Of a DNA stretch of 64,000 nt, positions 27,343-35,466 are shown piece after piece. This stretch comes from Flavivirga algicola. Lineage in GTDB: Bacteria > Bacteroidota > Bacteroidia > Flavobacteriales > Flavobacteriaceae. The position numbers and the translations under genes are program-made. The notes below the pieces were generated by a model, which was not told the origin of the DNA, ran no database searches, and saw nothing but the letters and a program-made list of their open reading frames with translations. Position 1 is the first letter of the stretch. Each line of letters starts with the position of its first letter. The stretch covers positions 7,170-71,169 of the forward strand of contig NZ_JABBHF010000001.1 in assembly GCF_012910715.1 (NCBI RefSeq), in the 5' to 3' direction.

Positions 27343-27374
27343 ATAAAAAACACTCTCTAAAATTAGAAAGTGTT
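27343..27374 (-). terminator. Rho-independent terminator of the serine-hydrolase gene
   Basis: On the plus strand AACACTCTCTAA (27349-27360) pairs with TTAGAAAGTGTT (27363-27374) with one internal mismatch and a tiny loop. Read on the minus strand, the stem is followed by a T-run (TTTTTTATTT). It lies about 30 bp after the stop of the serine-hydrolase gene. Confidence 0.8.
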
Positions 27375-27402
27375 CATAAATATTCCATTTAATAGTTTTA
27401 AA

Positions 27403-29166
27403 TCATTCCTCTAATCGCTTACCTGTAATCTCCCTCCCGCCTTGCAAAAGTGTTACACTATCTACGACTTCAGCTTCATTCTTATTAAAGGTGAGTTGCG
27501 CCTCAACAACTTTAAAATAAAACACATGATTAGATTTAGGAAAAACATCAAATACTGGCTGCCCTGTAGCTTGCGCTTTTAATTGACGCCCCTCTCTTGT
27601 TATGGTAATAATAAAACCTGGCATGAGTTCAAACTTTCCTAAATAGGTCTCTAAAATATCTTCAGGTACAATAACTTCTTTTACCAAATCACTAATATCA
27701 GCTCCTAACTTTTTTAAATGTTCTATAGCACTTTGGTTGTTAGGGTTTAGTTCAACAGACTTTCTATAATTCTCAATAGCCAGATCGTTCTTTCCTAAGT
27801 TCATCAGGGCTTCTGCATAACTATCATAAACATTGGATGATTTTGGAAATGCATCAATATTAAGCTTAAATACTTTTGCTGCTTCATCTACTTTACCAGC
27901 CCCCATTAATTGGTAACCAATTTCATTCATTTCCCTTTCGTTTAAATCATAAGCTTCAGAATCCTTAATGACATTATAATGTGCTATTCCTGCATTAATA
28001 CCTTTATTTTCTATAACACCTAAAAGCTCTTTTGCTACTGGTTTTTTAGGCAAATTATAGTCCTTGTCATATAAAATACCTCGAATAGCATTGGTTATTT
28101 GATTAAGTGGCGCACCTCCTGTATTGTTTAAAAGGACTACTAATGACTTATCTGAAGGTGTCCTGGAAATATTGGTATTAAATCCATTAATCCCTCCTCC
28201 ATGACCTATGGTATAAATACTATCTGTAGACTTTCCAATTTTGCTATACCCCACTCCCCAACCATAAGCATAATGATTATTACCAAAAGCAGATATATAA
28301 GGTTTAAAATACAGGTCCATGTAGGCTTTTGGCAATATGGTATTGGTATATAAAGCCTGATCCCATTTATATAAATCTTCAACGGTTGAGTACATAGACC
28401 CTGCCGCATAAGGGATTGACATATCTAAATAATTTGAATTAATAAGTTTATTGCCACTTTTTTGATAACCTGTAGCTCTATTTTTTAAAATATCTCTATG
28501 ATTATCATAACCAGATTCATTCATTTTTAGTGGTATAAAAATTTTGTCGTGAAGCATCTGCTCGTAAGTTTTCCCAGATAATTTTTCAATAATAACGCCT
28601 AGAAGAAAATACCCAGAATTGCTATAGTTAAACTTTTCTCCTGGTGAAAAATCTAATGGTTTATCTTGAAACTTTTTTACAAACTCATCGGGCGTGTAAG
28701 GGTTACGGCTTTCTTCTTGAAAAAACTTTGGAAATGCTGTGTAGTTAGGTATTCCAGAAGTATGTGTTAATAAATGATGTGTTGTTATTTTATCGCCGCT
28801 CTCTTTTGGGTAATCCGGAAGGTATTTTGTAATAGGTTCCTGTAAATCTAATTTTCCTTCGGCTGCCAATTGCAAAATAAGCATTGCTGTAAATTGCTTG
28901 GTAATAGACCCTAACCGATGTTTTGTGTTTGGTTGGTTGGCAATGTCCCATTCCATATTGGCCATCCCAAAGCCTTTTTTATAAATAACCTTACCTTGAT
29001 TTGATACCAAAACAGAACCATTAAATTTCCCATAGGCCTTATACATACTTATAAGTTTGTCGATTTGTTCTACTTTAGTTTGAGCAAAACATATGCTGCA
29101 CACAAATAATAAAGAAAGTGGTAAAATACGCTTTCTAAATAATAGATAATTTGAATTTGATTTCAT
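27403..29166 (-). CDS. Secreted class-C beta-lactamase-like serine hydrolase with C-terminal TPR
   Basis: 587 residues. The signal-peptide region ends near FVCSICFA. The catalytic domain has S-x-x-K in LGSITKQFTAML, the Tyr motif in FNYSNSGYFLLG, and the HGG triad element in TIGHGGGINGF. From about 395 a TPR-like stretch follows (AAKVFKLNIDAFPKSSNVYDSYAEALMNLGKNDLAIENYRKSVEL is one repeat) and then a small beta-rich C-terminal domain. Members hydrolyse peptides or esters rather than confer drug resistance in most cases. Its start is 165 bp from the divergent GyrI-like gene, and an operator-like element lies in between. Confidence 0.85.
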   Translation of the reverse strand: MKSNSNYLLFRKRILPLSLLFVCSICFAQTKVEQIDKLISMYKAYGKFNGSVLVSNQGKVIYKKGFGMANMEWDIANQPNTKHRLGSITKQFTAMLILQLAAEGKLDLQEPITKYLPDYPKESGDKITTHHLLTHTSGIPNYTAFPKFFQEESRNPYTPDEFVKKFQDKPLDFSPGEKFNYSNSGYFLLGVIIEKLSGKTYEQMLHDKIFIPLKMNESGYDNHRDILKNRATGYQKSGNKLINSNYLDMSIPYAAGSMYSTVEDLYKWDQALYTNTILPKAYMDLYFKPYISAFGNNHYAYGWGVGYSKIGKSTDSIYTIGHGGGINGFNTNISRTPSDKSLVVLLNNTGGAPLNQITNAIRGILYDKDYNLPKKPVAKELLGVIENKGINAGIAHYNVIKDSEAYDLNEREMNEIGYQLMGAGKVDEAAKVFKLNIDAFPKSSNVYDSYAEALMNLGKNDLAIENYRKSVELNPNNQSAIEHLKKLGADISDLVKEVIVPEDILETYLGKFELMPGFIITITREGRQLKAQATGQPVFDVFPKSNHVFYFKVVEAQLTFNKNEAEVVDSVTLLQGGREITGKRLEE

Positions 29167-29265
29167 GGTTTAAGTCTTTAATTAATTTGCCTTATACTTT
29201 TTTAATTAAAAGTAAGACGCACAATAACCATAAAAAGTTACACACAATCCTTAATAATTACCATT

Positions 29266-29310
29266 CAGCAAGTTTGGAAAAGTTTTCCTCCCTTCTTGTA
29301 AATATATTTA
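29266..29310 (+). promoter_or_regulatory. Operator-like CAGCAAGTTTGGAAAAG element and -7-like box before the GyrI gene
   Basis: CAGCAAGTTTGGAAAAG (29266-29282) is followed, 37 bp from its first base, by TATATTTA (29303-29310), a one-mismatch -7 box. The same element and same spacing occur at 21930. A looser version (TGGCAACTTTAGGAAAGTT, 30007-30025) lies 64 bp before the AraC-GyrI gene. The AraC-GyrI protein is the obvious candidate binder (inference). Confidence 0.45.
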
Positions 29311-29331
29311 TGGTTTAAAAATTTAACATTT

Positions 29332-29967
29332 ATGAAATACGAATGGAGAAAAAAGGAAAAAGCGACTTATCTACCAAAAGAAACTCCAGAATTAGTAGAT
29401 ATTCCAGAATATAGTTTTATAACCCTTAGTGGTGAAGGCAATCCTAACAGTCTATTTTTTGCAGAATGTATAGGCGTTTTGTATAGTGTATCTTATGCGA
29501 TAAAAATGACACTAAAAACAGTAGATAAAAAACCTTCAAAATATCAAGATTGGACTGTTTACCCTTTAGAGGGCGTTTGGGATATTTCTGAAAAAGCCAA
29601 GAAAAACTTTAATGGACAAATAAATAAAGACGATCTTGTTTTTGATTTGATGATTAGGCAACCTGGTTTTATAGACTACGATTTCTTTAATGACATGCTG
29701 GAACTTACCAAAAAGAAAAAACCGCATAAACTTTTAAACAGTTTAGAGTTTAAAAAAATAACCGAAGGAAAATGCATCCAAGCACTACATATAGGCAGTT
29801 ATGATAATGAAGCTGCAACTTTTAAAAAGATGGAAGCATTCGCCAATGACCAAGGATTAAATCGCCAATCTAAAATTCATCGAGAGATTTATCTTTCCGA
29901 TTTTAGAAAAGTATCCGAAGAAAGGCTAAAAACTGTATTGCGTTTTCAACTTGATATCAAAAAATGA
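29332..29967 (+). CDS. Standalone GyrI-like small-molecule-binding protein
   Basis: 211 residues, no DNA-binding domain. The GyrI-like (SOUL/heme-binding-related) core is visible in YSFITLSGEGNPNSLFFAECIGVLYSVSYA, then QDWTVYPLEGVWDIS and EGKCIQALHIGSYDNEAATFKKME, with RKVSEERLKTVLRFQL near the end. GyrI folds bind hydrophobic ligands, often as effector sensors. The next gene is an AraC regulator that carries its own GyrI domain; the two are 100 bp apart, same strand, each with its own operator-like element, so co-regulation is likely. Confidence 0.85.
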   Translation: MKYEWRKKEKATYLPKETPELVDIPEYSFITLSGEGNPNSLFFAECIGVLYSVSYAIKMTLKTVDKKPSKYQDWTVYPLEGVWDISEKAKKNFNGQINKDDLVFDLMIRQPGFIDYDFFNDMLELTKKKKPHKLLNSLEFKKITEGKCIQALHIGSYDNEAATFKKMEAFANDQGLNRQSKIHREIYLSDFRKVSEERLKTVLRFQLDIKK

Positions 29968-30070
29968 GGTATAAACATTAACAAAATATTCCTATTTTAA
30001 CCACATTGGCAACTTTAGGAAAGTTAATACATTTATTCACAAATACATTATCAACATCAATACTTTAAAA

Positions 30071-30955
30071 ATGACAAAGAAACCAACCAACAGGGCTTTT
30101 TATGAACAAAAACTAAATGTTATTATAGAATATATACATAATAATTTAGACAATATAATAGACATAAAAACGCTGGCTGAGATCTCACATTTTTCTCCGT
30201 TTCATTTTCATCGTATTAGTAGAGCGCTTTTAGGAGAACCCATTGGAACCTATATTTCCAGAACGCGTGTAGAAACAGCTGCTAAAATGATTCGTTATAC
30301 GTCTTTAGATATTGAAAGTATTGCTTATAATGTTGGTTATGAAACACCATCGTCATTCTCTAAAAAGTTTAAAAATCATTTTGGAGTATCTCCAACTGCG
30401 TATCGTAAAAACAAATTATTTACAATTAAAAAATCGTACACCATGGAAGCAATTTCCAGTACAGAACACAATCAAAATTTAAATATAAAAAAGCCAAAAA
30501 TTATAGATCTAGAAGATAAAAAATGTATCTACATCCGTATGCAGGGCGCCTACCAATCATTGGATTATATAGGTACTTGGAAAAAACTCTGGAAACAAGT
30601 AAAAGAACAAAAACTATTTACCGCTGGTATAGAACATATAGGTTTGCCTTATGATGATCCAAAAGTAACCGACGAGGATAAAATTAGATATGATTCTTGT
30701 TTAATCATACATAAAAATGCCAAAGCCACTGGCAACATTGGTGTTAAAACACTTAAAGGTGGCAAGTTTGCGGTATTTTTATACCAAGGAAGCTATGAAT
30801 ATTTTGCCAATGTTTATGATTATATTTTTAATGATTGGCTGTTAAATAATGATTTCGAGTTGCGCGATGACGTTGTTAGAGAAAAATACATTAGCAACCC
30901 TGAGCGTGTAGAACCTCATAAATTAAAAACAGAATTTTATTTGCCAATAAAATAG
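30071..30955 (+). CDS. AraC-family regulator with C-terminal GyrI-like ligand domain
   Basis: 294 residues. The AraC double helix-turn-helix is at the N-terminus (about 10-110): DIKTLAEISHFSPFHFHRISRAL, VETAAKMIRYTSLDIESIAYNVGYETPSSFSKKFKNHFGVSPTAYRK is the classic second HTH. The GyrI-like effector domain follows (about 130-294): CIYIRMQGAYQSLDYIGTW and GGKFAVFLYQGSYEYFANVYDYIF. This MarA/Rob-plus-GyrI layout senses hydrophobic compounds in known relatives. The neighbouring standalone GyrI protein and the serine hydrolase are the likely targets. The stop lies 3 bp from the convergent PAS gene end. Confidence 0.9.
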   Translation: MTKKPTNRAFYEQKLNVIIEYIHNNLDNIIDIKTLAEISHFSPFHFHRISRALLGEPIGTYISRTRVETAAKMIRYTSLDIESIAYNVGYETPSSFSKKFKNHFGVSPTAYRKNKLFTIKKSYTMEAISSTEHNQNLNIKKPKIIDLEDKKCIYIRMQGAYQSLDYIGTWKKLWKQVKEQKLFTAGIEHIGLPYDDPKVTDEDKIRYDSCLIIHKNAKATGNIGVKTLKGGKFAVFLYQGSYEYFANVYDYIFNDWLLNNDFELRDDVVREKYISNPERVEPHKLKTEFYLPIK

Positions 30956-30958
30956 GTT

Positions 30959-31453
30959 CTAGTAAAGTCTAATCTCATTTTCTAAAGCTAGAAGATGTGT
31001 CGTAATATCATTATTATCTTTTAAAGGGTAGACTTCAATACTACAATGATACATCTCTCCATTCTTTCTATAATTAATAATACTTTCTTTAAAATGAACC
31101 TCTCTTTTTAAATAGTTACGTATATTGTTTAAAGTCCTGAGAGAAGTATTTTCACCTTGTAAAAAATTAGGTTTTCTTCCTAATGCATCTTTAAAGGAAT
31201 ATCCTGTCATTTTTGTAAACCCTTTGTTTACCCACTTAATTTCTTGTTTAAAATCGGTAAGCACCAGAGCTTCAAATTCATTGTTGTTAAGTATCTCTTC
31301 AACATCAAAAAACCAATCAAACTTGGTTTTATACGTTTTTAAAACTTCTAAATCATTTTGCTTTTCAAAATTAGCAGCTTGCTCCGCTAAATACATAGCA
31401 TAAATATCCCAACATTTTAATGGTCCCTGTAAGGTTTTTGATTTTACTTTCAT
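30959..31453 (-). CDS. Single-domain PAS protein (LOV-like, lacking the photoactive cysteine)
   Basis: I start at the Met at 31453 (MKVKSKTLQGPLKCWDIYAM); an in-frame Met at 31489 adds a hydrophobic stretch not expected in this family. About 164 residues: an N-terminal helix pair, then one PAS domain (FEALVLTDFKQEIKWVNKGFTKMTGYSFKDALGRKP, NFLQGENT, and terminal INYRKNGEMYHCSIEVYPLKD). The GRKPNFLQG segment aligns with the flavin-binding GxNCRFLQG of LOV photosensors, but the cysteine position is Pro, so no cysteinyl-flavin photocycle is expected. No kinase or output domain is fused. Likely a cytoplasmic sensor or partner protein. Confidence 0.75.
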   Translation of the reverse strand: MKVKSKTLQGPLKCWDIYAMYLAEQAANFEKQNDLEVLKTYKTKFDWFFDVEEILNNNEFEALVLTDFKQEIKWVNKGFTKMTGYSFKDALGRKPNFLQGENTSLRTLNNIRNYLKREVHFKESIINYRKNGEMYHCSIEVYPLKDNNDITTHLLALENEIRLY

Positions 31454-31715
31454 TGCTTCTATATTTTGTGCAGAGATAAAAAGAAGCAAGACACCAACAA
31501 TATCCTTAACAAATTAAGCTTGTCTGTAATTTTATTCGTCTTGACTTGGCTTTAAATCGCGAAAGCACATTTGTCATTTTTAAAGGGAAGTATCTGGCTT
31601 TTAATAATTTATAATATTACTTACAGTTGCGCGACAGCTTGTGATTTTAACACAATTCCTTATTATCTACTTTAATTAAACCTTTAAATAATACTCAAAT
31701 ATATCATTTTTATAA

Positions 31716-32702
31716 TTAATACACACCTCTAATATACTGATGAACATCTTCCGTATACAATTTTGATAGTGCTTGATGTATTTCGGCAGACAAAGGTTCT
31801 AAACTAGAGGCTTCTACATTAGATAAAACCTGTTTTACAGAGCTAGCTCCTGGAATAACACAGCTAACGGCCTCATGGTCTAAAATCCAACGCAATGCTA
31901 ATTCGACCATCGATAAACCTTCTGGTAAAATCGTATTGGAAATGGTATCCACAAACTCTAAACCTTTCTCAAAAGGCAACCCCGCAAATGTCTCTCCAAC
32001 ATTAAACATATCTCCGTTTCTGTTATAATTCCTATGATCGTCTTCAGGAAATGTTGTGTCCTTATTAAATTTTCCTGTCAGTAGACCACTAGCCAATGGT
32101 AACCTTACAATAATACCAACGCCCTTTTCTTGAGCCTGAGGTAATAATTCTTTAACTAATTTTTGTCTAAAAACGTTAAATATAACTTGTAACGAAAGGA
32201 TGTCATCATGCTTCAAACACATCAAGCCTTGCTCAACAGTTTCTACACTCGCTCCAAAATTTTTAATAAGTCCTTCGTTTTTTAAATCACGAAGCCAATG
32301 GAATATATCTCCTTCTAGCAGCAATGATTCGGGCACACAATGCAGCTGAAGTAAATCGATAGTATTAACATCCAAACGTTTTAAAGAACCTTCAACTGTT
32401 TTACGTAAAACATCTTTGGAATATTTATCTGGATAAGCATCAGCAGCCCTACCAAACTTAGTGGCTATTTGTATGCTTTTAGCTGTATTTTTTAAAAATT
32501 CACCTATAAGCGTTTCACTTTTTCCATCACCATAAACATCTGCTGTGTCGAAAAAAGTAATGTCATTGTTAGCCGCAGTTTCTAATATAGCCAAACCTTT
32601 TTCCTCGGTTATTGAGTTTCCCCAATCTGCCCCCAATTGCCAGCACCCTAAAGCGACTTCGCTTACATCAAATCCTTTGCTCCCTAATTTCCTTGTTTTC
32701 AT
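31716..32702 (-). CDS. Aldo/keto reductase
   Basis: 328 residues, TIM-barrel AKR. Visible elements: MKTRKLGSKGFDVSEVALGCWQLGADWG, the catalytic-site ITFFDTADVYGDGKSETLIGEFL (Asp and Tyr), the active-site His region IDLLQLHCVPE with the Lys in IQIATKFGRA, and the C-terminal NADP-binding ALRWILDHEAVSCVIPGASSVKQVLSNV. It reduces carbonyl compounds using NADPH; the substrate is not readable. A flavin-binding PPOX-fold gene lies 9 bp upstream on the same strand, so the pair forms an operon. Confidence 0.92.
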   Translation of the reverse strand: MKTRKLGSKGFDVSEVALGCWQLGADWGNSITEEKGLAILETAANNDITFFDTADVYGDGKSETLIGEFLKNTAKSIQIATKFGRAADAYPDKYSKDVLRKTVEGSLKRLDVNTIDLLQLHCVPESLLLEGDIFHWLRDLKNEGLIKNFGASVETVEQGLMCLKHDDILSLQVIFNVFRQKLVKELLPQAQEKGVGIIVRLPLASGLLTGKFNKDTTFPEDDHRNYNRNGDMFNVGETFAGLPFEKGLEFVDTISNTILPEGLSMVELALRWILDHEAVSCVIPGASSVKQVLSNVEASSLEPLSAEIHQALSKLYTEDVHQYIRGVY

Positions 32703-32711
32703 AAATAAATC

Positions 32712-33317
32712 TTATAAATCTTTTTTGTAACGTTTAATCATAGCTTCACTAGATTCTGGAGTTTCACTCCCCCCCAACTGATCTTTTAACATCTGCCCCA
32801 TTGTTGGAAATGAACCCCTATCAATTTTAGCTTTTTCATCCCACAACCTAGAACGCATAAAAGCCTTGGCACAATGTAAAAATAATTCTTCAATTGTAAC
32901 AACAATACATGTTTTTGGCGGATTATTTTCTGAGGCAAATAAATTTAGGTATTCAGCATCAGTTCTTATAGAAGCTTGGCCATTAATTCTTAAAGTTTCA
33001 TCGACTCCTGGAATCAAAAATAATAAGCCAACCTTTCCTGTTTCTACAATATTGATAAGACTATCCAGTCTATTGTTTCCCTTGGCATCAGGAATCACTA
33101 TTTCTGTTTTACCAATCACCTTTACAAAACCGGGGATGCCTCCTCTTGGAGACGCATCTAATTCACCTGCTTTATTTGATGTAGACATTACTAAAAATGG
33201 AGATCTTTCAATAAAATGCATCGTATGCTTTTCTAAGCTAGAAAGTCCTTTGTTCTTAGCTCTTCCACTGGGAAAACCATATAACTCGCGAAGTTGTGAT
33301 TCGGTTTTAATTTGCAT
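32712..33317 (-). CDS. PPOX-fold flavin-binding protein (MSMEG_1061-like)
   Basis: 201 residues. The split-barrel FMN-binding fold is indicated by HFIERSPFLVMSTSNKAGELDASPRGGIPGFVKV, VIPDAKGNNRLDSLINIVETGKVGLLFLIPGVDETLRINGQASI and the terminal CAKAFMRSRLWDE. This matches the MSMEG_1061-type branch of pyridoxamine 5'-phosphate-oxidase-like proteins, generally FMN- or F420-dependent reductases of unknown substrate rather than true PdxH. It is co-transcribed with the aldo/keto reductase 9 bp downstream, which suggests a shared redox role. Confidence 0.85.
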   Translation of the reverse strand: MQIKTESQLRELYGFPSGRAKNKGLSSLEKHTMHFIERSPFLVMSTSNKAGELDASPRGGIPGFVKVIGKTEIVIPDAKGNNRLDSLINIVETGKVGLLFLIPGVDETLRINGQASIRTDAEYLNLFASENNPPKTCIVVTIEELFLHCAKAFMRSRLWDEKAKIDRGSFPTMGQMLKDQLGGSETPESSEAMIKRYKKDL

Positions 33318-33469
33318 AATAATAATTATAAAATACTCCTCAAATGTAGCTATTATGTTAAAGATATTAGCTTATAATCAAATAAAACAGTATTTCATCA
33401 GGTATTTATGAATCTTATTGTAAATATTATATAAAATTACACTCAAGAAACTAAAAACCAATCATTTAA

Positions 33470-33826
33470 ATGAAAACAATTATTACAATTATATTACTGT
33501 CTTTCACAGGGTTATGTAGTTCTCAGTCTATCACATCCGACCATAAATTACATTTTGGAGTTGGAGCTCTCATATCTGCAACCACATATACCGTAGTATA
33601 CTCTGCTACAAAAAACAAGAAAAAGGCTTTTTGGTATAGCTTGGGCTCCTCAACATTAGCTGGTTTGACTAAAGAGGTTTTAGATAGCAGTAAAGAAAAT
33701 AATCGTTTTGATACTGGTGAGTTAGCTGCAACCTCTTTAGGTGGTTTAACAGCGAGTGCGACCATTAGCTTGTTTGTTGGAAAAAACAAAAATAAAAAAC
33801 TTGCTAAAATTGCCCTCGTTAATTAA
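33470..33826 (+). CDS. Small YfiM-like membrane-associated protein
   Basis: 118 residues. The signal-like start MKTIITIILLSFTGLCSS precedes a conserved pattern DHKLHFGVGALISATTYTVVY, then FWYSLGSSTLAGLTKEVLDSS and FDTGELAATSLGGLTASATISLF. The spacing of D-K-x-x-H-F, G-x-x-K-E and D/E-x-x-A-T/G resembles the YfiM/DUF2279-like family of small periplasmic or membrane proteins. Hydrophobic segments alternate with short charged loops. Function unknown. It converges on, and overlaps by 8 bp, the nitronate-monooxygenase gene. Confidence 0.65.
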   Translation: MKTIITIILLSFTGLCSSQSITSDHKLHFGVGALISATTYTVVYSATKNKKKAFWYSLGSSTLAGLTKEVLDSSKENNRFDTGELAATSLGGLTASATISLFVGKNKNKKLAKIALVN

Positions 33827-34766
33827 CCAAGCGGTTTATAATGTCTTTTGTTGGTAGGATTTCTTTAGTATGTTCTATACTAGGGCCTGCAACCCATACC
33901 GTTTTATAAGTGGCTTTGGTCGCCGCATTTTTTGTTGCATTCATACCTATGGAAAACCGAATCATCTTCACCCACTTTTTTAGTTTTCTATTTTTATTTA
34001 GTATGGACTCTAACCAAGTTTGTTTAGTCCCTATTTTTTGAACGTATGGCGTATTAATAACGGTACAAGGTGTACCTGAAATACGCTCGGTCATGACAAT
34101 ATCCTTGGCCCCATAATCAACACAAGCTTGCTTATATTCATTCGTAACATTAGCCTCTATAGATGCAATAAAGGGGCTTCCAACCGATACGCCAGCTGCT
34201 CCATAACCCAGCATGTTATCTATATCTGACTTCGTTCCAACACCTCCCGCAGAAATTATGGGAATGTTGCAGTTTGTACTTAATTCTTTAATTAAATCTT
34301 CTGGCGATATATCACCTCGATGTCCACCTGCCTGATTATTTACAGCTATAATAGCATCTGCTCCAAGTTGCTCAACCTTTTTTGCAAACTTTAAATCAAC
34401 CACATCACAAAAAACTTTTATACCAACTTTATGTGCTTGATTAATTGTTTGCTCTGGGCTTCCTAAAGATGTAATAATAAAATCACAACCTTCTTCACAA
34501 AGCACCTCTAATTGTCCTTTATATTTAACATTCGATTTATTAACAATTAAGTTAAATCCAAAAGATCCGCCTTCTACTTTATTGGACTTCAATTCTTTTA
34601 TTGCTGCTCGTAATTCTTCAAGGGTTCTGTAGTTCAATGCAGGAATACAGCCTGCGATGCCTCCTTTCATAGCCTCTGTCACCATAGCAACATTAGACAC
34701 CAAAAACATGGGAGCTTGTATCACAGGGTGTTTTATACTTAGTAATTTGGTAAGTTTAGTAGCCAT
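33819..34766 (-). CDS. Nitronate monooxygenase (2-nitropropane dioxygenase family)
   Basis: I start at the Met at 34766 (MATKLTKLLSIKHPVIQAPM); an in-frame Met at 34793 only adds a hydrophobic tract. About 315 residues. FMN-barrel motifs: HPVIQAPMFLVSNVAMVTEA, GGIAGCIPALNYRTLEEL, ADAIIAVNNQAGGHRGDIS (with the catalytic-site His), IPIISAGGVGTKSDI and GAAGVSVGSPFIAS. These enzymes oxidise alkyl nitronates, a detoxification role. A -7 box CAAATATA (34782-34789 plus strand; TATATTTG on the minus strand) gives a very short leader, and the palindrome TATGCATGCATA (34798-34809) lies just upstream. Confidence 0.9.
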   Translation of the reverse strand: MATKLTKLLSIKHPVIQAPMFLVSNVAMVTEAMKGGIAGCIPALNYRTLEELRAAIKELKSNKVEGGSFGFNLIVNKSNVKYKGQLEVLCEEGCDFIITSLGSPEQTINQAHKVGIKVFCDVVDLKFAKKVEQLGADAIIAVNNQAGGHRGDISPEDLIKELSTNCNIPIISAGGVGTKSDIDNMLGYGAAGVSVGSPFIASIEANVTNEYKQACVDYGAKDIVMTERISGTPCTVINTPYVQKIGTKQTWLESILNKNRKLKKWVKMIRFSIGMNATKNAATKATYKTVWVAGPSIEHTKEILPTKDIINRLVN

Positions 34767-34781
34767 TAATAAAAGTTTGAA

Positions 34782-34914
34782 CAAATATAGCAAATATTAT
34801 GCATGCATAGTAACTGAGATTCAATTAGTTGGACAAACGACATAAAATTTACTTATAAATATCTGGTATTATGACTTTTATCATTGTTTTATTATGCGTG
34901 CATAGTTAATTTTA
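34782..34914. promoter_or_regulatory. Divergent promoter with paired TATGCATGCATA palindromes
   Basis: TATGCATGCATA (34798-34809, a perfect 12-bp palindrome) and TATGCGTGCATA (34893-34904, one mismatch) sit 95 bp apart between the divergent nitronate-monooxygenase and PepSY-like genes. Each is adjacent to a -7-like box: TATATTTG on the minus strand (34782-34789) and TAATTTTA on the plus strand (34907-34914). A third near-copy (TATGCATACATA, 17371-17382) abuts the -7 box of the first 142-aa gene. Confidence 0.45.
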
Positions 34915-34943
34915 GCTACCAATAACTCAATTTATAGTTCGTC

Positions 34944-35444
34944 ATGAAAAAAATACTTCTTGGTTTATTTATTTTTGGACTTACCATCCAAGCCTACTCG
35001 CAAACAATTGAATTATCAAACACAGTCATTTCTTTAAATTACAAATATTTAGATGCTACAGGTTTTGACAATATGCCTGAACGTGTTAAAAGGTTAGAAG
35101 ATGAAATTCTAAACTACGAGCATAAGGAACTCTCTAAGCTTTACGATGATATAAATGAGGTTTACGAAGTATCTTTTAACGTTCCTCAAGGTAAAATAGT
35201 TGCTGCATATGATAAACATGGAAAAATAATAAGAACTAAAGAAAAGTATAACAATGTGAGATTACCATTGGAGGTTATGCAAGCTATATCGAAACGTTTT
35301 CCAAATTGGGGAATTGTTGAAGATGCATATCTTATTAGATATCATTACAACAAGGATACTTTACAGCAAGAATATAAAGTCAAAATAAAAAATAATGATA
35401 AATCTATTCTGGTAATCACCGACGAAAAAGGCACATTCTTGTGA
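34944..35444 (+). CDS. Secreted PepSY-like protein
   Basis: 166 residues. Signal peptide MKKILLGLFIFGLTIQAYS with cleavage before QTI. The mature part has two beta-alpha-beta units, including YDKHGKIIRTKEKYNNVRLPLEVMQAISKRFPNWGIVED and YLIRYHYNKDTLQQEYKVKIKN, typical of the PepSY/BLIP-like proteins of Bacteroidota (some database entries mislabel these as nicotinate-nucleotide adenylyltransferase). It would act in the periplasm, probably binding or inhibiting another protein. It is divergent from nitronate monooxygenase and shares its palindromic promoter region. Confidence 0.7.
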   Translation: MKKILLGLFIFGLTIQAYSQTIELSNTVISLNYKYLDATGFDNMPERVKRLEDEILNYEHKELSKLYDDINEVYEVSFNVPQGKIVAAYDKHGKIIRTKEKYNNVRLPLEVMQAISKRFPNWGIVEDAYLIRYHYNKDTLQQEYKVKIKNNDKSILVITDEKGTFL

Positions 35445-35466
35445 AACCTTTCTGTTTTTAAACAAA

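Noticed and set aside
27403-29166. Calling the serine hydrolases (27403 and 45324) antibiotic-resistance beta-lactamases.
   Set aside because: The S-x-x-K/Tyr/HGG set is shared by esterases and peptidases; nothing points to drug hydrolysis.
34944-35444. Nicotinate-nucleotide adenylyltransferase for the secreted 166-aa protein.
   Set aside because: It has a signal peptide and PepSY-like units and no nucleotidyltransferase HxGH motif.
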